From NCBI GenBank assembly GCA_947846985.1, contig CANTUZ010000026.1:51752730-51816729 (forward strand): a DNA stretch of 64,000 nucleotides, written 5' to 3'. The number at the start of each line of letters is the position of its first letter. Position 1 is the stretch's first letter. The notes beneath the pieces were generated by a model. It was given only the letters and a program-made list of their open reading frames with translations, made no database searches and was not told the DNA's origin. Positions 45,713 through 58,259 of the stretch are shown here, piece after piece. The position numbers were made by a program, and so were the translations under genes. This stretch comes from Fratercula arctica. Taxonomy: Eukaryota; Chordata; Aves; Charadriiformes; Alcidae.

Positions 45713-48700
45713 CATGACTCAAAGTAGAGCCTGAAAGGGTAATGCAAGGGCTCTGTCACCTACACACACTCTGTCTTACTGTGGGCAGCTGCTTGCAACA
45801 TACTGAGTTGTGCTCTTCTTCCCAGGTAATCAGTTTGCTCTCTGTAGAATTATGATTTTATAAGGAAAAAAAAAATAATCTGTGAATGAGAAGCCAAATT
45901 TACTCCTGTCTGTGTTAAAGGTGACTAAGGCCACAGTAGGAGAAAAGCTGCAGAATAGGGGAGAGTGGCTGCAGTGAGACAAAATGGCATACGTCGTTCT
46001 TCTATCCGTAGATATGGGGGGAACGGGGGAAGAGGCTGAAAAGCAGTGCCTTTTGGTAGAAGGCTGCTGTCAGCATGATCAATAGCTGTAGTGACAACCC
46101 AGACTCCTGTGGACTGCTAGCAACAAACACAAACTTTCTCCATTCAGATAAATTCCCCTGGGGATAGAGTGTCTGTTTGACTTAAAATATGCATTCTTTC
46201 TATTTCTCTGTTCCTGTTGTGTTGAAATAGACAGTATCCCTTCTTATTTTGTGGTACTAAGGCTTTGGGACTAACTCCTCAGAAGACAATACTTCAGGTA
46301 GAGTATCTTGCTGTATTCAAGTAAATTCTTTTCCTTAATACTCAGATATATTCTTGGGAAAATAGGACTACTTGTGAAACATAAAAATGCAAGCCAAACA
46401 ATTTCTTCCCCCATTAACTTGAGAGGTGGCTGTCAGTCCTCAGGTTTTCTTATTTAATATAATACTGATTTATTACTTTATAAAATGTTTATGTTCTGAC
46501 AGTCTTCCCCTATGGATCTCTCTAACGCACAGCACAAAGTTGGCTTGCTTTTTGCACTGTGTTCAGGATTCTCTTTTTATAGCAGAAATAGCAAGCAGTA
46601 TTTGTGCACTTGGAGTAGTTCATGCATTATGGTGGTTTAGGGTAATGTGGAGTGAAGGTGGCCCAACTATAAATGCATTCTGTTTATCTGCTACAAGGTA
46701 GTCTATAATACAGTATGTTGCATTGTCAGCAATATTATTGCTTCATGCACTGAGCTGACTGTGCCTACCCATTCCAGCAAAACATTTAAATACTTATACA
46801 AAACCTTATATGTTTTTGTATATTAACAGCCCCTACACCCACAAAACCTTGATATTCTTTGCTGTTTTCTCTTAAAATACCTGTGAAATGCTTACTGGAT
46901 TTTAGAAACATTAGATCAACAACGCAATGACCTATGTTTACCTACTGAACTGTACAGGAACAGCTACTGAGCAGATACAGGCACTATGAAAAGTTGGACA
47001 TACTCGTAACAGGTGACCAAGAAAGCCTATACAAGTTCCCAACAGTCTCTACACACTTTCTTTTGTCTTGTCTACCTGGAGCAAGACCTCTGTGTATGCT
47101 ACTGAACAGCTGACGCAGCTGAAGACTTGGATTTGATTTGAGCTGGTGACCATTGCCTGTGAGCATTCACCTGGGGTCAGTTTCTGAAAAGAAATAACAT
47201 ACACTTTCCCAGCTTTGGATGTTCCTGAGGATTTGCAGCACTGCTTTCCTCTTTCACTGTCTGACTGAAGGATATTAGTGGTGTGCTGTGGAGGAAACGT
47301 TTCCTACCTCTGTATTCCTAAGTAGATACATAAAAAGGTCCCAGCTCCAGCTGCCACCTTCTTTAAGCACAAAATCCTCAGGAAAGAAAGTCTTTCTTTT
47401 TTTCATTTTTAACACAGAAACAGTCAGCTGATAGCTGATAAGCACACAGTGGGCAAACAGCTGGCTCGGTGTACCAAGATTCTTGCCACACTAGTAGCAT
47501 AGGTTTAAAATGTGCAAGGGTATATTTATTCACTCGGGCTATGAAGAAATGAGTAAAAGTAACAGAGAGACTCATTTTGTGCCTGGTAGGTTGGTATTTT
47601 TTTTTGCTGCTGTCTATTATTGACTAGATCACATTGACTGTGATGCTTCAAACACTGTAATTCATCAGACAGATGCTGACTAGCTACTTGTTCATTGTTT
47701 ATTTATGAGCAGGGAAAGATTTCCAAAGGTGTTCAGATAATTTAGAACCCAGCAATCAATACATATATATTTTTTTAGGTTACAAAATAATAAACCTAAG
47801 TTAAATTGTATTTTCTTGTACGAGAGAGGAAAAAAATGAACCCTCAAGGGGCAAACAAACTGTTGTTACTGAAGGGATTACCCATTCAGGATGGACTTAG
47901 CTGCCTAACTCCTCATTAACTATTTATCAGTTCCTTGGAAGGAAAAATCTACTATACAGTGAATTCCCATCAATATTTAATATAGCAGTGCCTGGAGCGC
48001 TGGACTGAGTTTCTCACTTGTGCAGACGGCATAAGCAAAGTATATACTGCCACATCTCTTAATGGGGGAAATCTCAGATAAATCCCAAGGCTTCTTTCTT
48101 TTGTTATGATTTACTTTATATACTTCTCAGAATTGTTAATGACCTGTTGCTAAGCATTTCTGCAGGGTTCATGCCAGTCTTTTCCTTTCACACACAGCAA
48201 GTGCGCTTATTGATCATCAAGCAGTTTTACCTGAAAGCCAAACCATATTGACTTAATGCTACCATCTTCTGGTTTGGAAAGTACCTTTGCTAGTCTCACT
48301 AGTTGTCCATTTGTTTAAATTTTTTTATGTAATAAACGTATCATATCTGAGGTTATTTTTGTTTTACTACCCTAGTTTTGGTCCCTGATATACAAAACAC
48401 ACACTATAAAAATAATTAGGCCGTGTTCATTAATATAATTTTCTTTCAGTTTCAGAATCATCACAGTCAGAAAACTTCACCAAAAGCTTGCTAGCTCTTT
48501 TGCTATTTCTATACTGTCTTCCTGCCTACCCAGTTCCTAATTATAGATATTCTGCCATCACAGTTAAATCTACAGCTGCCATATTACAGCTAATTTGGTT
48601 TTCATCACACTCTTAGCCAAGCCTCTGTTCTCAAGCTCTTCCATTTTTCACTGTCCAGGGCCAGTTCCTGACCTAGTGTGACCTGCAGCAGGGAGAAAGG

Positions 48701-49968
48701 AACATATTAGTGTTTCACTCCGACAGTGTCACATCTGTCTAACCTGTCCTGAAACAGAAGCGTAGGAACTTGTTTTGCACTGCTCTGTGGCAGAAGATTG
48801 TCATGACATTTGTGAGGTGGAAACTTCACAAAGTAAGATGCTGCCTACTGAAGAACACTAAATGACCTTGGTGTCAGTACCCTCAGCTATCCCCAACAAA
48901 TGTAGCGCGGGTTTTTTCAACCTCAAAGCAGCAGAGACTGCCATGGTTCGGCCACAGATAGAAGAGAAAGAATCAAATGTGAAATCTCTAAAAGACTAAT
49001 AAATTAACTCAAGTTAATACTATTTTTAAGGTTACCCAAACTGCCTTTATTTTCTTATTTACTGTCACCCTGTTTGCTGCAACCTAACGACTCTGCTTTG
49101 AACTGTCTGCAGAAATACCGTGCTCTGAGCCGAAGATAACCAAAATATTATTCTTCCCAACAGACTTGTACACAGTAGCCTATTCATTCCCACTTGGGCA
49201 TGAAGTAATCTCTGTCACCTATCTGCCACAGCAGGCAATGAGGCAACAGACATAAAGAAAAAAGAAAAAAGTGATTTGCCTATTCTCATAGCTATCTGTC
49301 ATATACAATAATCTGCAAAAGCCTTAGCAGTCGGTGGTGATGTGAAACAAGTTTGGCCCTTTTGATTTGATTTCCCTTACAGCCTCAAAATATTTTGCCT
49401 TTAATTCTTTCTCTCTGGCTGCTCATACTGCTCCATGATGATCACAAATTCTCTCCTTGTTTCATTTTGCAGCCATTTGGGAACACAGTGGCAACATGCC
49501 ATGAAGATTGAGCTCATTCCACTTCATTCCACTTACTCGACTGTTCCACTTCATTCTTTAGTCTCCTCAAGATTTATTAGAAAGTTTTATCTTATGCAGC
49601 GCCCAGTCCTTCTGCCAGATGTACACAGAAGCTCTTAAAACTCAAAGCAATCTGTCTGTCAGAGGAGATGCCAATGACCTTTTTACAACGTTGTTGACCT
49701 GTTAATCTAGAGCTGTCACTCAGAATGCAGAACTCATTGTATTTCTGGTAGGAGATTCCCCAAGAGCACATGGCTTGACAAAAAATAGCTAGAATTAGCA
49801 AACCACATAAACAACTTTTAGGCTACCATTAGAAATAAGGGTATCTTACAAAATAAAAAAAAAAATATTAATTATGGTATTTACCAATTGCTGTATGTTA
49901 TTTTCAGATGAAGCACTTGACTCAGAAAGTTAGTAATGTCTACATTGCTTTTTACTTAGTTCTTCTTT
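45713..49968. other. A+T-rich noncoding DNA
   Basis: Over 4 kb without recognised genes or elements. Small repeats only: TTCCACTTCATT appears twice within 49517-49556. Complex stretches near 47600-47750 could be conserved, which I cannot test. Confidence 0.4.
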
Positions 49969-49993
49969 GGGGTGGGGTGGGGGGGTGGGGGGG
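49969..49993 (+). other. Strong G-quadruplex motif
   Basis: Four G runs of 4, 4, 7 and 7 are separated by single T bases, an ideal short-loop quadruplex pattern. No gene or promoter is visible nearby. Confidence 0.85.
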
Positions 49994-51393
49994 TGTACAG
50001 TGTATATCTAGCAGATAAATCAAGCCCTCAGATGATCATACTGTATTTTACAAATTTGAGTCGTTGGCTGGGGAATTCTGTATCCATAAAATTGTGAAAA
50101 GACAGTCAACTGTAGACAGCAGGAAATAATTTGAGGGTATTATCACCAATGTCTACTTCTACTGGAAGTCTCCTGCCCACTTGCAACCCTATCTGCTAAC
50201 TATGGTTTATAAACCAGACCTTACATTTATGTACACCAGTTTGCCTACTTCACAAATGCACTTGAGGATTAATGAAACATAAGTAATTGTATATGAAATG
50301 TTAGTTATGATACAGATTGAACATTTGCTGATCTTCCTGTCTTTCCCTCAGACAGTGAATTACAATGTGCTGAACAATTCGTTTTCATGCACAGCTCATT
50401 AATTTGGAAGAAACTTGAAATTATTGTTCTGGCTCTATCATTTCAGATAAACTGTTTTTCCTTGGTTTTGGGGCTTGATTAACACCTTGAGTTTCCAGTG
50501 AGTGCTCTACCTCTTAAGAAACTAGTAGGACATTTCAGAATGGAAGTTTTATCTTGGAATGAATCCTCAGAAATGTGAGAAGGAGCAGGAGTGATGGGAC
50601 ACCCTTCTCTGAAACTGTACTGCATCTGAGGGATGGGGGCGAAGGAAAGACCTGTGACATGGTTTAAACGATGAAGAGTGGCTGCACTTTCCACCCATCA
50701 AATGCCATCTGTCTCCCATGTCTGGTGTGTACAGTTGGGAACTGGAGACAACTTACACACTGTGCTACAGGAGGAGGATGGTAAGCAGCAGTGGAAAGGG
50801 AGGGTCCTTTTTTATTTGTGAGGATTCTTGCTTCTTCATGTTCATCTGTGACTTATTCTGTGTCCAAGAATACAGCTTTTTAGCATATATTCACTGAAAT
50901 GTAGACACATAAATACATATATTAACGTATTCACTTTATAATAACAAGGTTATAACCTCACTGTGGTAGCAACTGTGCCTAGCTGTGTTTGTGTACCACT
51001 AATTCACTCAGGCATTACATGTATGTGGTCTGCTCAGGTCTTCAAGTCAAATGTAATAACAGTATTATGTCAGAGGTTGGTGGAATAATTCAGTCCATTC
51101 ATGCACTTGTAAAGCTATTAGAATAATTCAGAGTCAAGCATACTTCCCAGAGGAATACTGTGATCTTAGATCAGTATTTACTTTGAGATCTTTGCCTGAA
51201 ATGAGTTAAAATAAACCTTAGCTGTGTTTTAAGCATATCAGTCTTGGTTTGTTCATCTCTGCTGTTTAAGGTAATTTAAGAAAAAGGGCCATAATCCATT
51301 TAAGGAATGTATTTCTTACAAAAGATTTTTGGATTAAAACACTTCTCAAGTTTGACTGACACTATTTAATGGCCCTGGTGATGTTCCTATTAC
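49994..51393. other. A+T-rich noncoding DNA
   Basis: No feature recognised. Confidence 0.4.
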
Positions 51394-51560
51394 ATTAAGA
51401 ACGTAAGAACAGCTGCAGCAGGTCAGACAAAAGGTTTGTGAAGCCCAGTGTCCTGTCACAAGAGTGTCATTAGGGAAACTTAGGAAAAAAAAAAAAACAA
51501 AAACACCAAGGCATCAGGAAAGGATAAGCATAAAAAAATCCTGGATGGCAAACGCACTCC
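51394..51560 (-). mobile_element. Old CR1 3' end fragment
   Basis: TTAAGAACGTAAGAACAGCT then GCAGCAGGTCAGACAAAAGG and GAAGCCCAGTGTCCTGTC is the antisense of the old CR1 3' end (aagaacataagaacggccatactgggtcagaccaaaggtcc...agcccagtatcctgtc). The first 90 bases match well; beyond an A run at about 51486 the match is weak. Confidence 0.75.
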
Positions 51561-53940
51561 GACTTCACTGCTACAAGTACTTAATCATGTATGGATCTCA
51601 ACTGTATTTTTATTATGCTATCTGCTTCTCCAGAATGGTGTGATATGTGTATAGCAGCCCATGCCATCCCTGCTGCTTTCATTCTTGATGACCTCACTAG
51701 TGCATTAGCTAAAGTGCATGTATCTTAACATAATTGTTTTCCTCTCTCTGTGGAAATAACTGCAAAATCACTAAGGGTCAGGTCACTGTCAACTGTAACT
51801 GATCAACGAGCCCTCACAATGGAAGAAGGCTCAGAGGCGGTGGACAAAGATACATCCTCACGAAGCTCAAGGAAGAACACAAGGAGTGACCACAGCTGTT
51901 GTAAAGAAAGCTGAACTTACCTCAACACACAGGGGACATATGGGCAGCCTTTGTTTAAGATCAATGGCTCTCTCAGTTGAGTGTATCAACTAGTTGTGTA
52001 AATGGCCTTCCCTGAGTTAATCAAGAAGCAAGACGTAAGCCAGCCCAGATCAGCATGGGGGAGACGTACAAGTGGCTCAGCCCAACATACAGCATAAAAC
52101 CTGAGCAACTAGCAAAATGAACTTAGAACAGAGAAGCAGACTTGAGCTGGCTTCAACCCATATATTTCTTCCCAGCAGCTGCGGATGCCCGGCAGTGTGA
52201 TGGCAAGCATATGAAGCCTGGTAATGGGAATCACATCTTTATTGTTATTCAACTGTATATTGCAATTGCTTCATTATCCTTATGTTATGATTTCAGTATA
52301 CTGTTGTATCACTCCACTGAATCAAAATGCCATGTAGTGTCACATAAGTAAATTTGGTATTAAAACATGAAAACCGTCCTTGTGTGGAATATCTAAAAGA
52401 ACCTGGTAAGAAATAATTGGACTCTAACTAATCAATCTGGTCCAGTAAGATAGAGGCAAAACTAATTTTGATCATTTTGATTTGAAACATCCTCTAATTT
52501 AATTCAAACACAGGCATCACAAGATTGTAAATCCCATGAAGGAAGAGCAATTTTTTATGGTTATGGCACAAGATTAAAGTACACGGAAATGTAGTTTGAA
52601 CGTTAGCATAAAAATCTTCATGGTTACATCTCCAACATTATGGAATAGCTTCTGAAGATAAGGTGAATATTCAACACTTGGCATTTGAAATTTCACTGGC
52701 ACAATTCCACTAGGGACTACACCAGAGGAAGTTTGTCTGGAAGTATCTCTGGTTTCTATAGCATGTAATTTATTTTAAATCTACTGTATATGCTTACAAT
52801 ACTGCTTCTTTCTAACTGCAATAAGAGTCTTTGGTTCTCTTGTCACTGATACCTTCACCATTACCTTAAAAACAGGACAAAGAAAGTCAAGAATATAACT
52901 TATGTTATTAAATGGGAAATATATATATTTTCAGGTGGAAAAATCAGGCTACAGTGATCTAACTAATGTAGAATAAAAAGAACTGAACAAAATGCAGTTT
53001 ACTCATTATTCAGATGGGTATAAAGATGGAGGCCCCAGAGGAACAGAGCAAGGTGACGGTGCACTTAAGGATTGTTCTAGTCAGTTTGAAAGAAAGCAAA
53101 ATGCAAGAAAAAAGCAGAGGAAAGAAATGTGGCAAAGCAAAAAAGAGGTCCACGAGAGAAATTCTTGCAAAATGCAGTTATTGCCTGGGGATCACAGAAG
53201 TGCTAAAGCATTTAAAACTACAAAAATATGGTGCATAGAAAGGCTACTGACTCATACCTTTATTCTCACAAAAATTTTAAATGCATCCCTGCAACAGGGG
53301 AATACATAGATATTTACCTGCTGCTCCTGTGAAGGAGGAGTCTGATATTCCGACATATGATGCTTTAGTGTTAATCTATTTGTGCTAATCTTATTTAATG
53401 CACAAGTAGCAGAATAGAGTAAAGAAAACATTGGTCATTTTGGCAGACCAATAGGCTATAAGGCTTCTTTAAAAGCCACTGCTTTTGTCTTTAGGGTGAA
53501 TAATCAAGTGCTTATGAGCCTTTTTATATATCTGATTCAACTTTACTCATAGAGTTAATACAATAGTCAGAGGCATAGGTACAGAAATATTTATCTGTGA
53601 GAAGTGAGAGGATCTTTAGCTGGCTTGCTGAGTCCATTTGCATCCGGTTCAAGTATCCACAGCAAAAAATGCTGAAAATTATGAAATTATTCTGTGAAGA
53701 AACAATTCATACAGAAATGAATGGAAAACTGAAAAGCAGGTTATTGAGCTCCTAGAGTCAGTCAGAAGGAAACATAAGCATCAACTAGAAAAGAAGATAC
53801 AGGATGATAACAGAGCACTTATACATAGCAGACAAAGGCTAGATGAAATCAAAAAGGATAAAAGCTGTAGCTCTGCAAATTTGATCCAGTTGTCTAACAA
53901 CTAGTTTTATAGTATCACTAGGTTACAGCCGTCCAGGCAT
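51561..53940. other. A+T-rich noncoding DNA
   Basis: No recognised gene or element. The lysine-rich 105-residue frame at 52992-53309 and its neighbour in another frame show no domain. Confidence 0.4.
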
Positions 53941-54110
53941 ATCAGATTGTCCATCCCTCAAACTTTTTAAATCCAAGACTAGACATGATTTGAGGAGAGA
54001 TACTCTTCAGCAATCACATAGCCCAAATGCAGTGAATTCATAGGGACTCTAATATTTAAGATCAGATGAATTATTACAATAGTCCTTTCTGGCATTTAAA
54101 ATTCTGAGCC
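53941..54110 (+). mobile_element. Old CR1 3' end fragment
   Basis: CTTTTTAAATCCAAGACTAG then ACATGATTTGAGGAGAGATA, GATCAGATGAATTATTACAA and TAGTCCTTTCTGGCATTTAA with AATTCTGAG follow the order of an old CR1 3' end (aaatcaagactggatgtc...agactagatgatcataatggtcccttctggccttaaaatctatgaa). Confidence 0.75.
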
Positions 54111-54129
54111 TAAAACTAATTTTTTTTTT

Positions 54130-54335
54130 AATTTAGTGCCTTACATCCAAGGGATTTTAGGTGCTTAACAAACACTAATTAATTAATCCCCTCAACACTT
54201 GTGAAAAGTAGGTAATTATTGCTAAATCTGCTCTGCAGATATGTAAGCTGTGGATCAGGGAGGTTAAATGATTTGTCAAAGGTTGTGAAACCAGCAAATA
54301 TCAGATCTGGACTGCTGGAAAATCTAGGTTGTGAG
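54130..54335 (+). mobile_element. MIR-like SINE
   Basis: TTAATTAATCCCCTCAACAC, GTGAAAAGTAGGTAATTATT, CTGCAGATATGTAAGCTGTG, GAGGTTAAATGATTTGTCAA and AGGTTGTGAAACCAGCAAAT with TCAGATCTGGAC match, in order, the MIR consensus from the core region to near its end (ttaatcctcacaac, aggtaggtactatta, cagatgaggaaactg, gaggttaagtaacttgcccaaggtcacac, cagagctggga). MIR elements are ancient, immobile tRNA-derived SINEs. This is the best-preserved one in the window and lies almost against an old CR1 end. Confidence 0.7.
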
Positions 54336-54780
54336 CAATCTTATAACTATGATAACTGTGTTATATTCTGGATACAACAACGTCAATCTTTTAATTTCTT
54401 AGCAGTCAGATGGTGTTAACTAAGTTTTTGCAATGGTAAAGAAACAGATCTGAACAGAGGAGATGAGGGGCTGGAGTGCTCATCTGTGACGCTGAGAGGT
54501 TAGTGAAAAGATACAAACGAGAGAATACAATTTATTTAACAAAACCAAAACCAGCTGTTGATATTAATAAAGTTTAGGGTGCAGTGCTTTTTCTTTGTCT
54601 AAAAAAGATGGTGGAATACATTTGTAAAGACTTTAAAAGGCACTATTTACTGAAGCTACTCACCACAGACAGCAGGCTCTGACTTTCCACTCACTATCTG
54701 ATTAAATACAGCTTGGTGCTGCCTGGTATCAGCATGCAGGGTGTTCATAAATCCTGGCCTGGATTATTCTACATTAAACT

Positions 54781-54830
54781 GGGCAAAATTCTGATTTCAC
54801 TGAAGTCAGTAGTAAAACCCTCCCAGCCTT
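54781..54830. repeat. Degenerate amniote palindromic motif
   Basis: AAAATTCTGATTTCACTGAA then GTCAGTAGTAAAACCCTCCC resembles 'gattctgatttcactgaagtcaatggcaaaactccc', the same repeat type as at 23.5 and 24.1 kb. Confidence 0.4.
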
Positions 54831-56099
54831 CAGTCTTTTAATTTGTGTCACTCCAAACTCTCAGTCCAAGTTAGAGTTTTCACTGCTATTAAATTTTATT
54901 TCTCCCCTTGTGCTTGCCTGGGGAGTAATTTCTCCCCCTTGTTTGCAACATCCTATTAAATTGGCCCATGGAGAATGTGTGAAAATGGAATGAAAGCTCT
55001 AAGGCATACCTTTCACAGTGTTTTCTCTGCAGCATACTTCCCGAGTTGAGGAATTTGGTCCTAGTGCAGTTCCCAATGGAAGAGTATTTTGGGTACCTCT
55101 GGAGAATGAAGCCAGTACAGCAGTATTCCACAGTTCTGGTTTCTTAATGGGGTGGCTCCTACACAAACCATGATACCAGTAGGCACGTCTTCCTGATGAC
55201 AATTCAAGAACAGATGAGGAAAGCACAAAAAAAGGAACTGTAGGTTTCAGAACGACAATGTTATCATGTTGTATTTGTGGGCAACAACCAGCTAACCTAG
55301 CAGTGATCTGTAATCCACAGCCATCACTAACTTCAGGGACCTACAGAAAAGTCACAGCTTGAAGCAGATGCTCCCAGAAAAGTACCAAACTCAAATGCCT
55401 TAGACCTCCCAGATAAGAAAGGAGAAGACAAAACTCTTCTCTATGTTCCTGTGTAAAATATATTTAAATTTCTGAGTACCTAAGCATGGCACTTTATAAT
55501 TTTTGTTCCTCATACTTTAGGGTGGATTGGCAGTGTCCAGTGGTGATTTTTAGGAACACAATACAACAGAGGAAAGGACCTCCTAGGACTGAGGCCATGA
55601 ATCCAATGCCTTGCTATGTGGGGAACCTTGCTTCACACTGCTGCTTGAATAACCATGGGCTAGTTCATCACTGCTAGATTGTTATGACTTCTATGCCTGC
55701 TTGAATCATCTCCTGTTTGCATATAATGTCAAGTAAAAATGCTAATATAAGACTGAATGTAATGCATTATTTCATTACAACTCACATTCAGCCTCATATA
55801 TTTCCCTTGTTTACAACCAACTATATTTTCCACATATTCTCCCGCACACTCCTTGACTAAGCAAGATCTACCTTCATACCTGCAGAATGCAACAAATCAG
55901 ATAATTTTCTTTTTATACTTTGGAGTAAAATTTGCAAGCTTCTGAAATCCATTAATATACATGCATTTTTTTTCTGTTTAGCTGCAAATAAAACACAATT
56001 ATATTAGGAGATCTGGCACAGTATTCTGAGATTTAACACCGTTTAGTTGCATATTGCAGATATTCTGTTTGGTGCTGTTAGGTTACTTACTCACTGTGA
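54831..56099. other. A+T-rich noncoding DNA
   Basis: No feature recognised. Confidence 0.4.
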
Positions 56100-56148
56100 G
56101 TGAAATCCAGATCTCACTGAAGTCCAGGAGGAATTTTGCCTCTGTCTT
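56100..56148. repeat. Degenerate amniote palindromic motif
   Basis: GTGAAATCCAGATCTCACTG then AAGTCCAGGAGGAATTTTGC resembles 'aatcctgatctcactgaagtcaatgggaattttgc'. Confidence 0.4.
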
Positions 56149-57780
56149 TCTAAGCAGACCAAATAAAAAACTCCAACAGCAAAAGGTCTAGGCCCATGCA
56201 CATGACTAAGAAGTTATTGGCAAGCAGGGCTGAATACTTTCAAACAATTGTTATGCATATGCAGTACAAACAATAGTATATTGTGTATGTGGAAACTTTG
56301 TGCAAGTCTGAGACCTTTACTGCTTCTGTATCTTTTGATGTTAAACTGCCACTTCTTTTAAAATGCATGCTACCAAATTACAGCCAGGTCTTATAAATCA
56401 GTAACAAAAGCAAAGAGAAGCTAGAGAATATCAGGGTAATACAAGTGCAACTATAGCTGTTAAATGTAACCTGACTTGCTTTTTAAGTGCAGTTGCTTAA
56501 ATGAGTGTAAGAAAAACAGATAAATACAGTAGATGAGGAAAAGGGGAAAGGACAGTAGAATTATTTTAGGAAAATAATACAACAAAGCATCTGGTTTTTT
56601 CAGTTCTCTAAAGGGTTGACATGCAGGGTACTGTTCTTTTTCAACATTTTTTCTTTTTAAATGCTTCCAAATAGCTTTAATATATTCCATCTATGCTTAG
56701 AGAAAATAATGAACTGACGAGTATATGATACTTTGAAGGGATTAACTGACTGCTGCGGAACAAACTAGATCAACTGCAAACTAACCCAAAAACTTAGTGA
56801 ACTTATTATTTGTAGATCCTTTCCAACAGAACAGCAATGGGCAAAATTAAGTAGTCTTTCTTTGAAAATTGTAGTTATTTTGATAAACAGTGCTGTCAAA
56901 GCAACAAACGTGAATGCCACAAACTCTAGATCATTCACTTTCATGTAAGGTTTACAAGGTTTCTTGCGAGAATACTTCATAGTTAAAGTATGTCTTCCCT
57001 TGGGGATCACACAAGCATTTAATTTTCGTTTTGGCATTGGGCCCATTGTGTTTATGAGGTTCTTTGGAGAAGTGGAATTGATGACCACAAAGGAAAAAAT
57101 AAGAGTTACTTATTTTAAACCATGATTATAACCTTTCAAGATTTTCAGAAAAAATATGCTTTCTTCCAGATATACGTGTATAAAAAGGGACTTTGTGGCA
57201 AAAAAGCTTTAGAGTTCCCTATTTAGCCTACCAATATAAACAGTCATATATATGACCCGTTATATACTATAGGGTTATTTATTGTGCTATAATGATATCC
57301 TTTGCTGTTTTGCCCAGTTACACTATATAACGTGTACTACACTTTCTTGATCTACAATGCACAGTGTTTTTGTTGGCAAGCAAAAGTTTGCAGGTAAAAT
57401 TTCAACTCAGTTGAATATTCTTTCATTTTCCATGTAAGCTTTTCAATTATTAAAGAAAATTTATCACACATTTTACTAATCTTGATTTCTTGCCTATCAC
57501 ATATTTAAATTTACACTACAGATACAAGAATCCCTTAAGTCCTGAAGCCTATGCAGTGGAGCATGATCTTACAGGCACAAGCCATGCAAGAGAAACCCCA
57601 CTGTGGCAGGTCTGCATGATATTGGCAGGACTGCGTAAAGTGTGTTGCTATAGCTTTTCTCGTAAGTGACTTGCAAGTCACTCTTTCTGAAAATTTTAAT
57701 GGATTCTGGGCACAATTGGGTATGTTTTCTAACAATACACTAATTTTCTTTTACAGTAACTCATGGAAGATTTAGGTGCT
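56149..57780. other. A+T-rich noncoding DNA
   Basis: No confirmed feature. A 107-residue minus frame (56765-57088) has a basic, cysteine-containing first half and a hydrophobic second half. It is described under findings, not called as a gene. Confidence 0.35.
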
Positions 57781-57815
57781 GTAGGCCTAATCCTGCTGAA
57801 TTCAGTCCTGTGAAA
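57781..57815. repeat. Degenerate amniote palindromic motif
   Basis: GTAGGCCTAATCCTGCTGAA then TTCAGTCCTG resembles 'aggcctgatcctgcactgaattcaatg'. Short match. Confidence 0.3.
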
Positions 57816-58241
57816 AAACAGGCATCCTTTACTGCACCGAAGATAATGAGATATGAATATGCTCAGTGTGTGACCGTCTCACTCAGTGCCTTCCAGGAGC
57901 AGGAAGTTAGCTGAGCACTACTATACAGCAATTGCAATGTTAGTCGTGCACTCTGTATGAATAAAGAACATCCATTCTGCTGCTTATTAGGTCATGTAGA
58001 AAAATGCAGAATTTAACCTCAGGGGTCTGTTAAATGGGAAGATGTGGCAATAAATTATGTGGCAAGTTCCTTCTAATAAAATTCTGATATTCTAATACAT
58101 GTTAAAGGAATGCCAAACTGGTCAAATCCTAGGTAACTTGTAATAAAAAACACCACTGTGATTGTTGACTTCAGACATCGAGTGTCACATTCTGGTTTGA
58201 TTTGTCTGGGTTTTTTTTCCTTTTCCCTTTTTTCTCCGCCT
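57816..58241. other. A+T-rich noncoding DNA
   Basis: No feature recognised apart from a T/C-rich lead-in to the following C run. Confidence 0.4.
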
Positions 58242-58259
58242 CCCCCCCCCCCCCCCCCC
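58242..58259. repeat. C18 homopolymer
   Basis: Eighteen C in a row within a longer T/C-rich tract (58211-58270). Confidence 0.95.
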
